Shown: piece by piece, positions 27,455 through 36,852 of the stretch
Position numbering within the stretch: position 1 is the first letter of the stretch
Layout: every line of letters begins with the position of its first letter
From: Serratia liquefaciens
Lineage (GTDB): Bacteria > Pseudomonadota > Gammaproteobacteria > Enterobacterales > Enterobacteriaceae
Reading direction: 5' to 3'
Assembly (NCBI GenBank): GCA_012719855.1
Contig: JAAXZN010000004.1
Coordinates: 1-64,000 of the forward strand
DNA: 64,000 bases
Notes under the pieces: generated by a model
Database searches by the model: none
What the model was told of the DNA's origin: nothing
The model's input: only the letters and a program-made list of their open reading frames with translations
Position numbers and translations under genes: made by a program

Positions 27455-29689
27455 TCAGAACAGTACGGAGTAGTTCAGACCAAAGGTGCGGCCACGGCCT
27501 TTATAGCTGTAAAGCTCGGGTGAGCCGTAGGTTGGGCTATAGAGGATTGGCGCGCGCTGGCCCCAAACGGTGGTGTATTCCTTGTCCAGCAGGTTTTCTA
27601 CGCTGAAGCTGAGTTTACCCACCGGCAACGCGTAGCTGCCGAGGAAATCGATGGTGTTGTAGCCATCAATTTTACGCCCTTGGGTCGAGCCGGCCTTGGT
27701 GTAATCGCCGTCATCCGATACGTCGAAAGTCTGCTGTGACTGCAGGCGCAGGTTCCAGTCACCCGGTGCCCAGCCGACGTAGGCGGTCACTTTGGATGGG
27801 CTGGCGGTATCCACCACCAGCTTTTTCCATTCGCCGTTAACCTTGGTCTCGGAACGAATGAAGTTGAAGTTGGTGCCTGCGCTCCAGTCGCTGTCTTCGA
27901 AGAAGTAATCGACCGCGCCTTCCATCCCGTAAATGCGGCGTTTGTCCGAGTTGACGTTAATGGTCATGTCGGTTTTGTTGATCGAAATACTCTTATCGGA
28001 CAGGGAGTAGTAGCCGGCAATCTGCGTACGCAGGTTATCGCCGGTGTAACGCCAGCCAAGCTCGTAGGAGTTAACCTTGATACCTTCCAGCTTGGAGTCG
28101 CCAACGTTGACGCTTTTGTTCAACTGGTAGTGGCCGTTGTTCAGCGCATAGGTACCGTTGCCGTAATATTTGCCCGGATCCGGGATCTCGTAACCCTGCG
28201 AGAAGTTGATCCAGGTCTGCTGGCGTTCGGTCAGGTGAGCCAACAGGCCGGCGTTGAACAGGGCGTTGTTGTAGTCCGTTTTCCCGCCAGGGATGGCATC
28301 AGCCGAGGTAGCGGCGCCGGTAGCGATAGCCTGCTGCTGGTTGTAGCCAACGAAGTCATCAATCTTGTTTTCGGTGTACTGGTAGCGCACGCCGCCGCTC
28401 AGGGTGAAGATAGGGTTGATGTCGTAGCTGGCCTGCAGGAAGGACGCCAGGTTGGTGGTGCTGTAGCCCGGGTAGCGGCCGGTGTTATACGCGTTTTGCA
28501 GATCCATACCGCCAGACTGCTGTGCTTTCGCCAGATCGAAGAACTGCTGGTTGGAGTTGAACGTCTCATGCTCGGCGTCGATGCCGTAGGTTAACGTCAG
28601 GGCATCGATCGGTTTGCTGTTCAGCGTCAGTTTGCCGCCGTAAAAGTCGGTCTTCTGCTGGGAGGCGCCGATGCTGCTGACGTAATAATTCGGGGCTTTA
28701 CCTGCCAGCGTCGGGAACGGGTAGAAGGTCAGCGACTCATCGCGATAGTAGACCTGCGCCACCAGATCCTGACCGAGGAAGTCGGTGTTGGAGTACTGCA
28801 GGTTGATCAGGTGGCGTTCGGTCCCCGGAATGCGATCCGAATTGAGGTTACCGCTGTTGGATGCCTTGGCGCTGCCGGTCACCGCAGCGAAATTTTCCCC
28901 CAGGAACAGGCCGTGGTCGCCATCGGACTGACTTTTGTAATACTGAGTGGTCAGTTGCAACTGCTGGTGGTCATCGATATTGATGGTGCCGGTGCCCATC
29001 ACGTCGAGGCGATCGGAGTACTGCAGGCCGGTCTGAGTATTATCAATCAGGACTTCGTTGCCCTTGCCGTCGTACCAGCCACCGTAGCGCTGATAGGAAA
29101 CCGACAACCGGCCCGAGGCGTTGTCGTTGCCGCCGCTGACCGCTGCCGCCACGTTCTCGTCGTGGTCGTTATGGCCGCCAAAGCCGGTTTTACCGCCGAT
29201 CTGCAGTTCAACCTGCTGCTCTTTCTGGCCTTTTTTGGTGACGATGTTGATCAGGCCGCCGGTGCTGCCGCCGCCGTACAGCGAGGTAGCACCGGAGATC
29301 ACTTCAATGTGATCGATATTAAAAGGATCGATCGAATCCAGCTGGCGGCTGTCGCTGCGCGATGAGTTCAAACGTACGCCGTCGATCATCACCATCATTG
29401 AACGGCCGCGCAGGTTCATGCCGTAGTTGGTACGCCCCTGACCGCTGACGTCCATGCCCGGGATCAACTGCGCCAGCATGTCCTTGATCTCTTTGCCGCC
29501 CTGGACTTGCTGCTCAATTTCCTGGCTCTCAATCACCCAGGTGGTCTGCGCCATTTCTGCCACTGTACGGTGCGTACGGCTGGCGGAAACCACCATTTGC
29601 TCTTCGCTTTTTTGTTCTTCTGCCCAGGCCGTAGGGGCGAGCATCGCCAGCAGGCAAGGGTTTAATACCCAGAGGTGTTTGCGTTTCAT
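27455..29689 (-). CDS. iutA: IutA, TonB-dependent ferric aerobactin receptor
   Basis: A 744-residue outer-membrane receptor. A signal peptide (about 1-23) precedes a TonB box (EEQMVVSAS), plug domain (about 45-160, with VIDGVRLNSSRSDSRQLDS) and a beta-barrel ending in NYSVLF with terminal Phe. It is strongly similar to the plasmid pColV IutA throughout. It imports ferric aerobactin with TonB energy. Last gene of the iuc operon, 35 bases after iucD. Confidence 0.97.
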   Translation of the reverse strand: MKRKHLWVLNPCLLAMLAPTAWAEEQKSEEQMVVSASRTHRTVAEMAQTTWVIESQEIEQQVQGGKEIKDMLAQLIPGMDVSGQGRTNYGMNLRGRSMMVMIDGVRLNSSRSDSRQLDSIDPFNIDHIEVISGATSLYGGGSTGGLINIVTKKGQKEQQVELQIGGKTGFGGHNDHDENVAAAVSGGNDNASGRLSVSYQRYGGWYDGKGNEVLIDNTQTGLQYSDRLDVMGTGTINIDDHQQLQLTTQYYKSQSDGDHGLFLGENFAAVTGSAKASNSGNLNSDRIPGTERHLINLQYSNTDFLGQDLVAQVYYRDESLTFYPFPTLAGKAPNYYVSSIGASQQKTDFYGGKLTLNSKPIDALTLTYGIDAEHETFNSNQQFFDLAKAQQSGGMDLQNAYNTGRYPGYSTTNLASFLQASYDINPIFTLSGGVRYQYTENKIDDFVGYNQQQAIATGAATSADAIPGGKTDYNNALFNAGLLAHLTERQQTWINFSQGYEIPDPGKYYGNGTYALNNGHYQLNKSVNVGDSKLEGIKVNSYELGWRYTGDNLRTQIAGYYSLSDKSISINKTDMTINVNSDKRRIYGMEGAVDYFFEDSDWSAGTNFNFIRSETKVNGEWKKLVVDTASPSKVTAYVGWAPGDWNLRLQSQQTFDVSDDGDYTKAGSTQGRKIDGYNTIDFLGSYALPVGKLSFSVENLLDKEYTTVWGQRAPILYSPTYGSPELYSYKGRGRTFGLNYSVLF

Positions 29690-29724
29690 CGTTATTTTCC
29701 AGTGTGTCCCATATTGGTGTGTAG

Positions 29725-31053
29725 TTAAAACTCGGTGTAATTGAGCATGACGTGCTCGGCGCGGGAGGGGATACCCGGCTGCCGACTACGCCATTGGATC
29801 ACAGCCGGGGTGGACGTTAAATCGAACTGGTCGCGTCCTAAAGCCCGGTTGAGAATGCGTGCGGAACGCCAGGCCATCAGGCTGAGCTGGGGCTCGGCGA
29901 TGCCGTGGCTGTGCATGCCGGCATTAACGGCAAACAGGCAGTTTTCCTTGGGGCCTTCCCACTCCAGGCTGAAGTCGGGGGCTACGCGGAACTGGTCATC
30001 GGCGGTGGTCAGCAGGCGGTCAGCCAGCGGTTCGAGGAACGCCGGGCGATCCTGCTGATAGCCGGTGGCGAAAATCACCACGTCGGTGTCGAAGGTTTCT
30101 TTACCCTGATCAAGATGGTGATGGGTAACCAACTGCCAGCCATCGCCTGCGGCCTGGATTGCCGCCAGCGAGCGGCTTGGCAGCAGGTGCGCCCAAGGCT
30201 TTTCGCGCAACACTTCAAACTGGTGATACATCGCGCGGTAAATCGCCAGCAGCGAATCGCTGGTGATGCCGTCGGAGGTCATCTTCTGCTCGGTCAGCAT
30301 GCGCTGCTTGGCGCCGTCGTTCAGGCCATAGAAGCTGTCAACGTAGTCCGGCGTGAAGTACTCGTTGGCGAAGGCGGCTTCATCCAGCGCGTTATAGTTA
30401 TTGCGACGCGAAATCCAATTCAGTTGCGCAGGCTGCCCCCATTCGGCGCGGAAAATGTTCAGGAACAGATCTGCACCGCTCTGGCCGCCACCGACGATGG
30501 TGACGCGTTTTCCGGCCAGGTTCGGGTTGCGCATCGTCATCTCGCTGGCATGGAAGCAGCGATCGTTTTGCTCGGTAACGCAGTCCGGCAGTTTGATGCG
30601 TTTGCCGATGCCCAGGCAGACGTGGCGCGCCCGGTAAGTCGCACGCTGGGTCGTGACGACGAATTGGCGCTGCTGGTCGTCAAAATCCACGCTCTGAATA
30701 TCCTGACTGAACTCCAGCGACTTCAGCCCGTTGGCGGCCCAGTCGAGGTAGTCGGCGAACTCTTCGCGCGATACCGTACGCAGTTCGGTGGTCAGGAATC
30801 GATAAAATTTCTTCCTTTTCACCAGGTAGTTAAGAAAGCTGTAGGGATTGGTTGGCGATACCGCGCTGACCAGATCTTTCAGGAAGCTGGTCTGCATATG
30901 GCAATCCGGCACCATCATGCCGGGATGCCAGGAAAAGTGCGGCTTGCGTTCGAGGAATTTACTGTTAAAACCGGCAACTTCACTGCCGAGTGCGGCAATG
31001 CTGAGGTTGAACGGGCCGATACCAATGCCGATGAAATCCAGGGGCTGATTCAT
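29725..31053 (-). CDS. iucD: IucD, L-lysine N6-monooxygenase
   Basis: A 442-residue flavin monooxygenase with FAD motif GIGIGP at 9-14 and the NADPH motif VGGGQSGAD, plus the C-terminal FATGYQQDRP. It hydroxylates L-lysine at N6, the first step of aerobactin synthesis. Start overlaps the iucC stop by four bases. Confidence 0.96.
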   Translation of the reverse strand: MNQPLDFIGIGIGPFNLSIAALGSEVAGFNSKFLERKPHFSWHPGMMVPDCHMQTSFLKDLVSAVSPTNPYSFLNYLVKRKKFYRFLTTELRTVSREEFADYLDWAANGLKSLEFSQDIQSVDFDDQQRQFVVTTQRATYRARHVCLGIGKRIKLPDCVTEQNDRCFHASEMTMRNPNLAGKRVTIVGGGQSGADLFLNIFRAEWGQPAQLNWISRRNNYNALDEAAFANEYFTPDYVDSFYGLNDGAKQRMLTEQKMTSDGITSDSLLAIYRAMYHQFEVLREKPWAHLLPSRSLAAIQAAGDGWQLVTHHHLDQGKETFDTDVVIFATGYQQDRPAFLEPLADRLLTTADDQFRVAPDFSLEWEGPKENCLFAVNAGMHSHGIAEPQLSLMAWRSARILNRALGRDQFDLTSTPAVIQWRSRQPGIPSRAEHVMLNYTEF

Positions 31054-32798
31054 TGGGCAAACTCCTTGGTGACCAAGTAGAGAGGGTTATCCAGATCCTG
31101 CAGATAGTTTGGCAACATGCGACTGCCGCCATCCTGCTCTGAGTAGGTGAGTTTTACCGGGTTGAGCACCACGCGAATAATTTGTGGCTTGAAAAGATCA
31201 AACAACGCAAAGCGTTCCGCCATGTCCGGATGCTGTGCCATATAGCCTTTCAGCACCTGTGCCAGCAGTTGATAGAAGCGAGGCTCACTGACCCCACAGG
31301 CCTTCATCAGCGGTGAGATAAAGCGCAGCACGGTGACGAAATGCCCGGTTTGCAAATCATGGATCAAATAGTCGGCGGACAGGCGCACGGTGACGTCTCT
31401 CACCACTTTCGGCAGCGATGCCGCTTCGGGGAAGTCCTGATCCACCAGGCGCATATCGCCCTGGAAGTCTTTCAACAGCACGCGCTGCGGCACATGATCT
31501 TTCATCACCAGCGTGATGTTTTGCCCATGGGCGATCAGCGCTACGCCGTAGCGGCACATCAGGTGGTACATCGGCACCACCACCACCCTGAACATCTGCT
31601 GCAGCCAGGCTTCAGCGCTCAGGCCGGAACGCGCGATATAGGCGGCAATCAGCGGCTGGCCGTGGTTGTCGGTTTCCATCAGCGTCGCCATCAAGATGGC
31701 TTGTTCTTCTTCCTGCAGGTAGCAAGAAGGGTTCTCACGCCAGATCACCCCCAGCATTTCCTGGTAGCGGTAAGGCGCTTTGGCCAAAGAGGCGTAGGTC
31801 GGATGGGTCATATAGCCTGCCGCCGGCTCGCCAAGGATCTCGGCGCCGCTGGCGCTTAGCGTATCGTCCTCGGTAAAAATCTGCTGTAGCCAACGGGAAG
31901 CGGCCGGCCCGGCGCTGATGTACTTGCCTGGAATGCCGCGATAACACGAGGTGTTGTAAATGGTCAGCGGCAGCTTGATGTCGAAAGCGGAGCGGCGGCT
32001 GATGTTGGTCAGCGTGCGCAACGATTGCTGCGCCAGATAGCTGTCGCCGAATTCACCCAGTTCCACCAGCTCCCCTTCGGCCAGCTGTGGCAGAAAGTGC
32101 AAAGCGATCTTTTGTTGCCACTGCCAGGGGTGGAGCGGCACCGGGATCCAGTCATGGGTCAGTTTCAGCTCACGCCAGCGCCGTTCGAAACGTTGGCGTT
32201 CGGCACTGTCCATCGCGCTGTTAAGCAGGTTATCCAGTGAATATTCTTCGTCGGCGCACCAGACAAAGCTGCCGCGTTTAGCCGCGACCCAGTGCAGTCG
32301 GAACTGCCCTTGGTATTCGGGCGCGTACTGATGCAGCGCGGTCAGGCCCCAGCCACGACGACCTTTATTGAAGATAAACTTGGGGTGTCCGGCCAACAGG
32401 CACTGCAGCGCGTCAGCATCCAGGGCAATCAAATCCTGTGCGCTCATGCCGTGACGGGCAGACAGCAACTGCATATCGCCGCGCAGCGTGGCGTACAAAT
32501 CCTCCAGATGCTCGGCGATCTGCGCATCGTCCATTTTCAACACCAGAGCCAGTTGGCGCAGCGTTTGGTCGGCGGCTAACGGCGATTGATCGCAGGCCAG
32601 CGTTGCCGGGTCGATGTGCAGCCAACCCCAAATACCGCGTTCGGCGCTGAAGCTATACTGAGCGTCGCCCAGCAGAATGCACCATTGCTGGCCGTGTTGT
32701 TCGGCCTGCAGCGTGCGTTCGTATTCCAGCTCTGCGAGGATCTTGGCGATCATCTGACGGTTTACGCGCTGCCAGTCGGCGTAATCTACGGTGTTCAT
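31050..32798 (-). CDS. iucC: IucC, aerobactin synthase (NIS synthetase)
   Basis: A 582-residue IucA/IucC-family ATP-dependent synthetase. HPWQWQ, GQNITLVMKDHVPQR and KDFQGDMRL are the conserved nucleotide and citrate-binding segments. It joins the second N6-acetyl-N6-hydroxylysine to the citryl intermediate to form aerobactin. Four-base overlaps on both sides. Confidence 0.96.
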   Translation of the reverse strand: MNTVDYADWQRVNRQMIAKILAELEYERTLQAEQHGQQWCILLGDAQYSFSAERGIWGWLHIDPATLACDQSPLAADQTLRQLALVLKMDDAQIAEHLEDLYATLRGDMQLLSARHGMSAQDLIALDADALQCLLAGHPKFIFNKGRRGWGLTALHQYAPEYQGQFRLHWVAAKRGSFVWCADEEYSLDNLLNSAMDSAERQRFERRWRELKLTHDWIPVPLHPWQWQQKIALHFLPQLAEGELVELGEFGDSYLAQQSLRTLTNISRRSAFDIKLPLTIYNTSCYRGIPGKYISAGPAASRWLQQIFTEDDTLSASGAEILGEPAAGYMTHPTYASLAKAPYRYQEMLGVIWRENPSCYLQEEEQAILMATLMETDNHGQPLIAAYIARSGLSAEAWLQQMFRVVVVPMYHLMCRYGVALIAHGQNITLVMKDHVPQRVLLKDFQGDMRLVDQDFPEAASLPKVVRDVTVRLSADYLIHDLQTGHFVTVLRFISPLMKACGVSEPRFYQLLAQVLKGYMAQHPDMAERFALFDLFKPQIIRVVLNPVKLTYSEQDGGSRMLPNYLQDLDNPLYLVTKEFAQ

Positions 32799-33745
32799 AC
32801 TGAAGCCCCCCGGAAGAATTCATCACGCTGATTCATAATCAAACGCGAGCGCTTATGCGGGAAATCGAACTCTTTGACTGTGTGGTAGCCGGCGGCCGGC
32901 AGGTGACGGAACAGTCGCTGATTATCCGCGCGCGGTTCGGCGACCACGCGCGTGGTGCGCGGTTCATCCAGATACAGATAATGCGTCAGGCCACGTAGCC
33001 AACTGCGAATGTATTGAGCGCCGCGGCAGTCTTCTTCACCGACCAGCATGTGCAGCCCACGGTCGAAAGGCTGCCAGCGGTAGTGGCGACCGATGCGATC
33101 TTCTGGAGCCCAATAGACTTCGAAATAGCCGAACGGGCGATCGTCAAAGCACCCCAACAACGGATAGCAGTAGCTGGAGTCCAACTGACGCTGCAGGTAG
33201 GCAGCCTGGGTTTCGAGCGGGCCGCTCATTTCCCAGAAGGCATCTACTCGCGGTGAATTCATCCAGCGGGTGAACTGCGCGGCGTCGTGTGCCACTTCCG
33301 GCAGGCGGAAGCTCAGGGTTCGCTTGAGCTGCGGATCGTAACGGCGATACACCTCACCGCTGGGGCGTGCGGGCCGCTGGGGGAACCACAGGCTACGCTC
33401 GGCGTCATACTGCATTTTCCCGGACGCGGAGTGGCGTTCGGCACCGAGCCACAGCGGTAACTGGTAAAAGGTTTCGCGCGCCAGATAGTCACTGCTGGCT
33501 AACGCGAACAGCGTCTGTGCCTGCGGTTCTTCACACCATTGCGCATAAGGCAGGGTGACGCCGCTGAGCTGCGGTGCTGCCACCAACAACTGGTCCAGCG
33601 CCTGTACCAGCCAGCCCTGCGGCAGAGGTCCCGGACAGTGCAACACCGCGCTGCCGTCCAGGCCCAGACCGAGTTGCAGCGCCTTTCCCAGTTGCTCACA
33701 GCAAAAACCGTTGTCGGCATGCGTCAGTTTGGCTTGCGACATCAT
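32795..33745 (-). CDS. iucB: IucB, N6-hydroxylysine O-acetyltransferase
   Basis: A 316-residue GNAT-type acetyltransferase (RhbD/AlcB family). The C-terminal part contains HMLVGEEDCRGAQYIRSWL, typical of siderophore hydroxamate acetylases. It acetylates N6-hydroxylysine. It overlaps iucA and iucC by four bases each. Confidence 0.94.
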   Translation of the reverse strand: MMSQAKLTHADNGFCCEQLGKALQLGLGLDGSAVLHCPGPLPQGWLVQALDQLLVAAPQLSGVTLPYAQWCEEPQAQTLFALASSDYLARETFYQLPLWLGAERHSASGKMQYDAERSLWFPQRPARPSGEVYRRYDPQLKRTLSFRLPEVAHDAAQFTRWMNSPRVDAFWEMSGPLETQAAYLQRQLDSSYCYPLLGCFDDRPFGYFEVYWAPEDRIGRHYRWQPFDRGLHMLVGEEDCRGAQYIRSWLRGLTHYLYLDEPRTTRVVAEPRADNQRLFRHLPAAGYHTVKEFDFPHKRSRLIMNQRDEFFRGASV

Positions 33746-35487
33746 TGAGCGGCTCCCTGGCGCAGCGGGTTGACGAAGTCGAAGTAAATCACCGCCGGAT
33801 CGACGATGGTGTTTTCGTTATGGTCATGCAGGTAACAGAAGAAGTTGCCTTTGCAGTTCCAGTGGCTGCTGTCGAGTACGTAGTCCAGACACAGGGTGTT
33901 TTTGGCGCTGGCACGCAGGCCACTCAGCGCATCACGCACCCGGGCCATCAGCTGTTCTTCAGTGTCGAAACCGGCCGCGGCTAACGCCGCAGTGACCGCC
34001 AGGCTGGAGTTCACCAGCAGGTAGTAAGGGAAGTAACGCAGTAACTGCTGTTCGCTGAAGCGGTTTTCCGCCTCGGCCTCGCCAATTTCTGCTAACCAGG
34101 GTCCGGCATCGCGGGTAAAGCCGCTGCCCTGACAGTCGCGGTACAGCATGCCGACCGGCAGATCCTGCTGCATTTCCACCAGAATATTTTGTTGATGGGC
34201 CAGCAGCACCAGTCCGTAATCGGCTTCAGTGCTGAACAGCGGCAGTAGGACATGTTGGCAGTAAGCATCCAGCCAGGTATGAGCGGCCTGTTGCACCGGC
34301 AGGTTCAGTCGGCTGGCCAAACGCCGCACCGCTGCTGCCAGCAGGCTGTGGCCGCCGTCCGGTGCGGCCTGGGTCAGGGTGACCAGCACATTGGTCTGGC
34401 TTTCCGGCTGCTCAAACAGCAGGTTATCGCGCAGTGCCATCAGGCTTTCTTCCTGAATCGTTCCGTCCGCAGAGCGCAGCCCGGCCCAGCCGTCTTCCTG
34501 CATCACGCGGAAGGTGGGATAACGTGCCTGCAACTGCTGCCAGCGTGGCGTTTGCGCCAAACGGGCCAAACGGATGCCGCGTTTCACTTCTTTGACCGAC
34601 AGGGTACGCACCGAGTTGGTCAGGCGCACGCTGAGGGAGAATTTAATCATGTCGCGATTGCTGGCGCTGTACAGCGAGCGGGAAGAGCTGGTTGGCAGCC
34701 AGCGTTCGCCGGCTTCGCCCAGATCGCTGAGCAATCCTTGGGTCACCAGTTCCTGGCACCAGGCCTGCGTCAGCAAGTGGTCGGCCTGCCACGGATGCAT
34801 CGGCAACAGCCAGACGTCATCGGTAAAATGCGCCAGCAGTTGCGGTGCGCTTTCGGCGACAAAACGCTGCAGGCGCTGCTGCAGCGTCAGGTTCAGGCTG
34901 TCGCCGCACAGGTGGTTTTTATCGACGGCAAACCAGCGCAGCGGGAAACGGGCGCCAAAATCTGGCAGGTACCGGCGCGCCTGCTGTTCGTCGAAAGGTT
35001 CATGGGATTTGGGCGCCGGGTGGAAGGCGTGGCCTACCAACAGGCCCTGTTCCGCCTGAGCGAAGTTGAGCGGCTTGTCGCGCAGCGTTGGCCAGTCCAG
35101 GCGCACTGCGATCGCCTGTTGGGTATTGTAATGACTCTCCAGCACGCGCTGGCGGAAACGGGTAACGACCTCATCCGGCAGTTCTCCCTTCACCGACGGT
35201 TTTTCCAGCAATAAAGTCACCCATTGTTCCACGCTCAATGCAACACCAGCACCGTCGTCTTGCTGATGCAAGCGGGCAGGGAACAGATATTGGTGATGTT
35301 GGGTGGGGGAGGTGTGACGTAAAGTGATGCGGATAGCCTGAGAAGGCGAAAGTGGAATATGAAGCTGCGGATACTGTTGGTTGTTGGCCGCCGGAACGAT
35401 TTGCCAGTCCCGGGTTTCACGCATCAACGCGTTGAGAAAACATTGCGCAGCCACGTCGGTCGTCGCGGTTTCAAACTGGATTGTCAT
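33742..35487 (-). CDS. iucA: IucA, citrate-hydroxylysine ligase (NIS synthetase)
   Basis: A 581-residue IucA/IucC-family enzyme that links the first acetyl-hydroxylysine to citrate. MHPWQADHLL, SSSRSLYSASNRDMIKFSLSVRLTN and HQQNILVEMQ are the conserved segments. First gene of the operon, downstream of a Fur box, so it should be iron-repressed. Confidence 0.96.
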   Translation of the reverse strand: MTIQFETATTDVAAQCFLNALMRETRDWQIVPAANNQQYPQLHIPLSPSQAIRITLRHTSPTQHHQYLFPARLHQQDDGAGVALSVEQWVTLLLEKPSVKGELPDEVVTRFRQRVLESHYNTQQAIAVRLDWPTLRDKPLNFAQAEQGLLVGHAFHPAPKSHEPFDEQQARRYLPDFGARFPLRWFAVDKNHLCGDSLNLTLQQRLQRFVAESAPQLLAHFTDDVWLLPMHPWQADHLLTQAWCQELVTQGLLSDLGEAGERWLPTSSSRSLYSASNRDMIKFSLSVRLTNSVRTLSVKEVKRGIRLARLAQTPRWQQLQARYPTFRVMQEDGWAGLRSADGTIQEESLMALRDNLLFEQPESQTNVLVTLTQAAPDGGHSLLAAAVRRLASRLNLPVQQAAHTWLDAYCQHVLLPLFSTEADYGLVLLAHQQNILVEMQQDLPVGMLYRDCQGSGFTRDAGPWLAEIGEAEAENRFSEQQLLRYFPYYLLVNSSLAVTAALAAAGFDTEEQLMARVRDALSGLRASAKNTLCLDYVLDSSHWNCKGNFFCYLHDHNENTIVDPAVIYFDFVNPLRQGAAQ

Positions 35488-35512
35488 GATCCCATTTCAC
35501 TATTGAATCAAT

Positions 35513-35527
35513 TGAGAATGATTCTTA
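35513..35527. promoter_or_regulatory. Fur box between iucA and the shiF-like gene
   Basis: TGAGAAT-G-ATTCTTA is a 7-1-7 Fur dyad that sits 25 bases upstream of iucA. The adjoining AT-rich stretch through 35552, with TTATTGTTATCAAT, contains further partial repeats, suggesting an extended Fur array for both divergent transcripts. Confidence 0.8.
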
Positions 35528-35624
35528 TATCAATAATATTTATTGTTATCAATCGCCGTATGATACAATTTTTCAATGAATTGAACATAACCTTATAATA
35601 TTATTAACGGTAAATTTACGTTTG

Positions 35625-36848
35625 ATGCATATTTCTTCTCCTCCTGAATCACCGCCAATGGCGAATACGTCTCCTTCCAACTGGCCGCTGGCTTTGTGCG
35701 CCGGGCTGCTGGGTATCGGGCAAAACGGCCTGCTGGTGGCGTTGCCGGTGCTGGTCAGCATGACCCAGCTGTCGCTTTCAGTCTGGGCTGGACTCTTGAC
35801 GCTCGGCTCGATGTTGTTTCTGGTGGGGTCACCCTGGTGGGGCAGGCAGTCTGAAATTCGCGGCTGCAAGTTCGTGGTAACCATGGCGTTAGCAGGGTAT
35901 TTGTTCAGTTTTGCTTTACTGGCGCTGGCGGTCTGGGGGCTGGCGGCTGGCTGGCTTTCATCGACGCTGGGGTTGGGCGGCCTGATTGTGGCACGTGTTA
36001 TCTACGGGCTGACGGTGTCTGGTATGGTGCCTGCCAGCCAGACCTGGGCGCTACAGCGTGCCGGCTATGAACAGCGTATGTCTGCGCTGGCGACCATCAG
36101 TTCCGGGCTGAGCTGCGGGCGACTGTTGGGACCGCTGTGCGCCGCGCTGACGTTGTCGATTCATCCGATGGCGCCGCTGTGGTTGATGGCGCTTGCGCCA
36201 TTGATCGCCCTATTGGTGGTGTGCCGCCAGCATAACGATCCGCCGCTGCCGCCGGTTGCCCATCAGCAAAACCGACTTCGCCTCAATATGGTGCCTTACC
36301 TGCTGTGCGCTCTGCTGCTGGCCGCATCGGTCAGCTTGATGCAATTGGGATTGGCACCGCATTTGACCGGTTTATTCAGTCATTCCGCTACCACCGTCAG
36401 TCATCACGTGGCGGTGTTGCTGAGCGTGGCGGCGGCCTGTACGCTGTTGGCTCAGTTTCTGGTGGTGCGCCCGCAGCGCTTTAGCGCGCCGCAGCTGCTG
36501 CTGATTGCCGCCGTGCTGATGATGGTGGGACTGGGCCTGATGTGCGCTCAGCCTTTGGCGCTGTTCTATGTCGGTTGCGCACTGGCCTCTTTTGGCGCGG
36601 CCATGGCGACGCCGGGCTATCAACTGATGTTGAACGATAAATTGTCTACCGGCAAAGGGTCGGGGGCCATTGCTACCAGCCATACGCTGGGTTACGGCCT
36701 GAGCGCATTGATGGTACCGGTGGTGGCCAAATTTTATGGTGAGTCGCAGCTGATCGCCGCGGCTCTGATGATGGCGGTTCTGCTGGGGGGCATCAGCAGC
36801 TGGCTGTGGCGCCAGCACCGCATCAGCGTAAATTCTGCAGGAGAGTAA
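35625..36848 (+). CDS. ShiF-like MFS transporter next to aerobactin genes
   Basis: A major facilitator of about 407 residues with 12 predicted helices (first about 15-35 after an N-terminal PPESPP tail). The divergent position beside iucA is that of shiF in aerobactin loci of Shigella and pColV, where it is thought to export aerobactin (family knowledge). I assign the role by context. Start options are TTG 35622, ATG 35625 and ATG 35658; none has a strong ribosome site. Confidence 0.82.
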   Translation: MHISSPPESPPMANTSPSNWPLALCAGLLGIGQNGLLVALPVLVSMTQLSLSVWAGLLTLGSMLFLVGSPWWGRQSEIRGCKFVVTMALAGYLFSFALLALAVWGLAAGWLSSTLGLGGLIVARVIYGLTVSGMVPASQTWALQRAGYEQRMSALATISSGLSCGRLLGPLCAALTLSIHPMAPLWLMALAPLIALLVVCRQHNDPPLPPVAHQQNRLRLNMVPYLLCALLLAASVSLMQLGLAPHLTGLFSHSATTVSHHVAVLLSVAAACTLLAQFLVVRPQRFSAPQLLLIAAVLMMVGLGLMCAQPLALFYVGCALASFGAAMATPGYQLMLNDKLSTGKGSGAIATSHTLGYGLSALMVPVVAKFYGESQLIAAALMMAVLLGGISSWLWRQHRISVNSAGE

Positions 36849-36852
36849 AAGA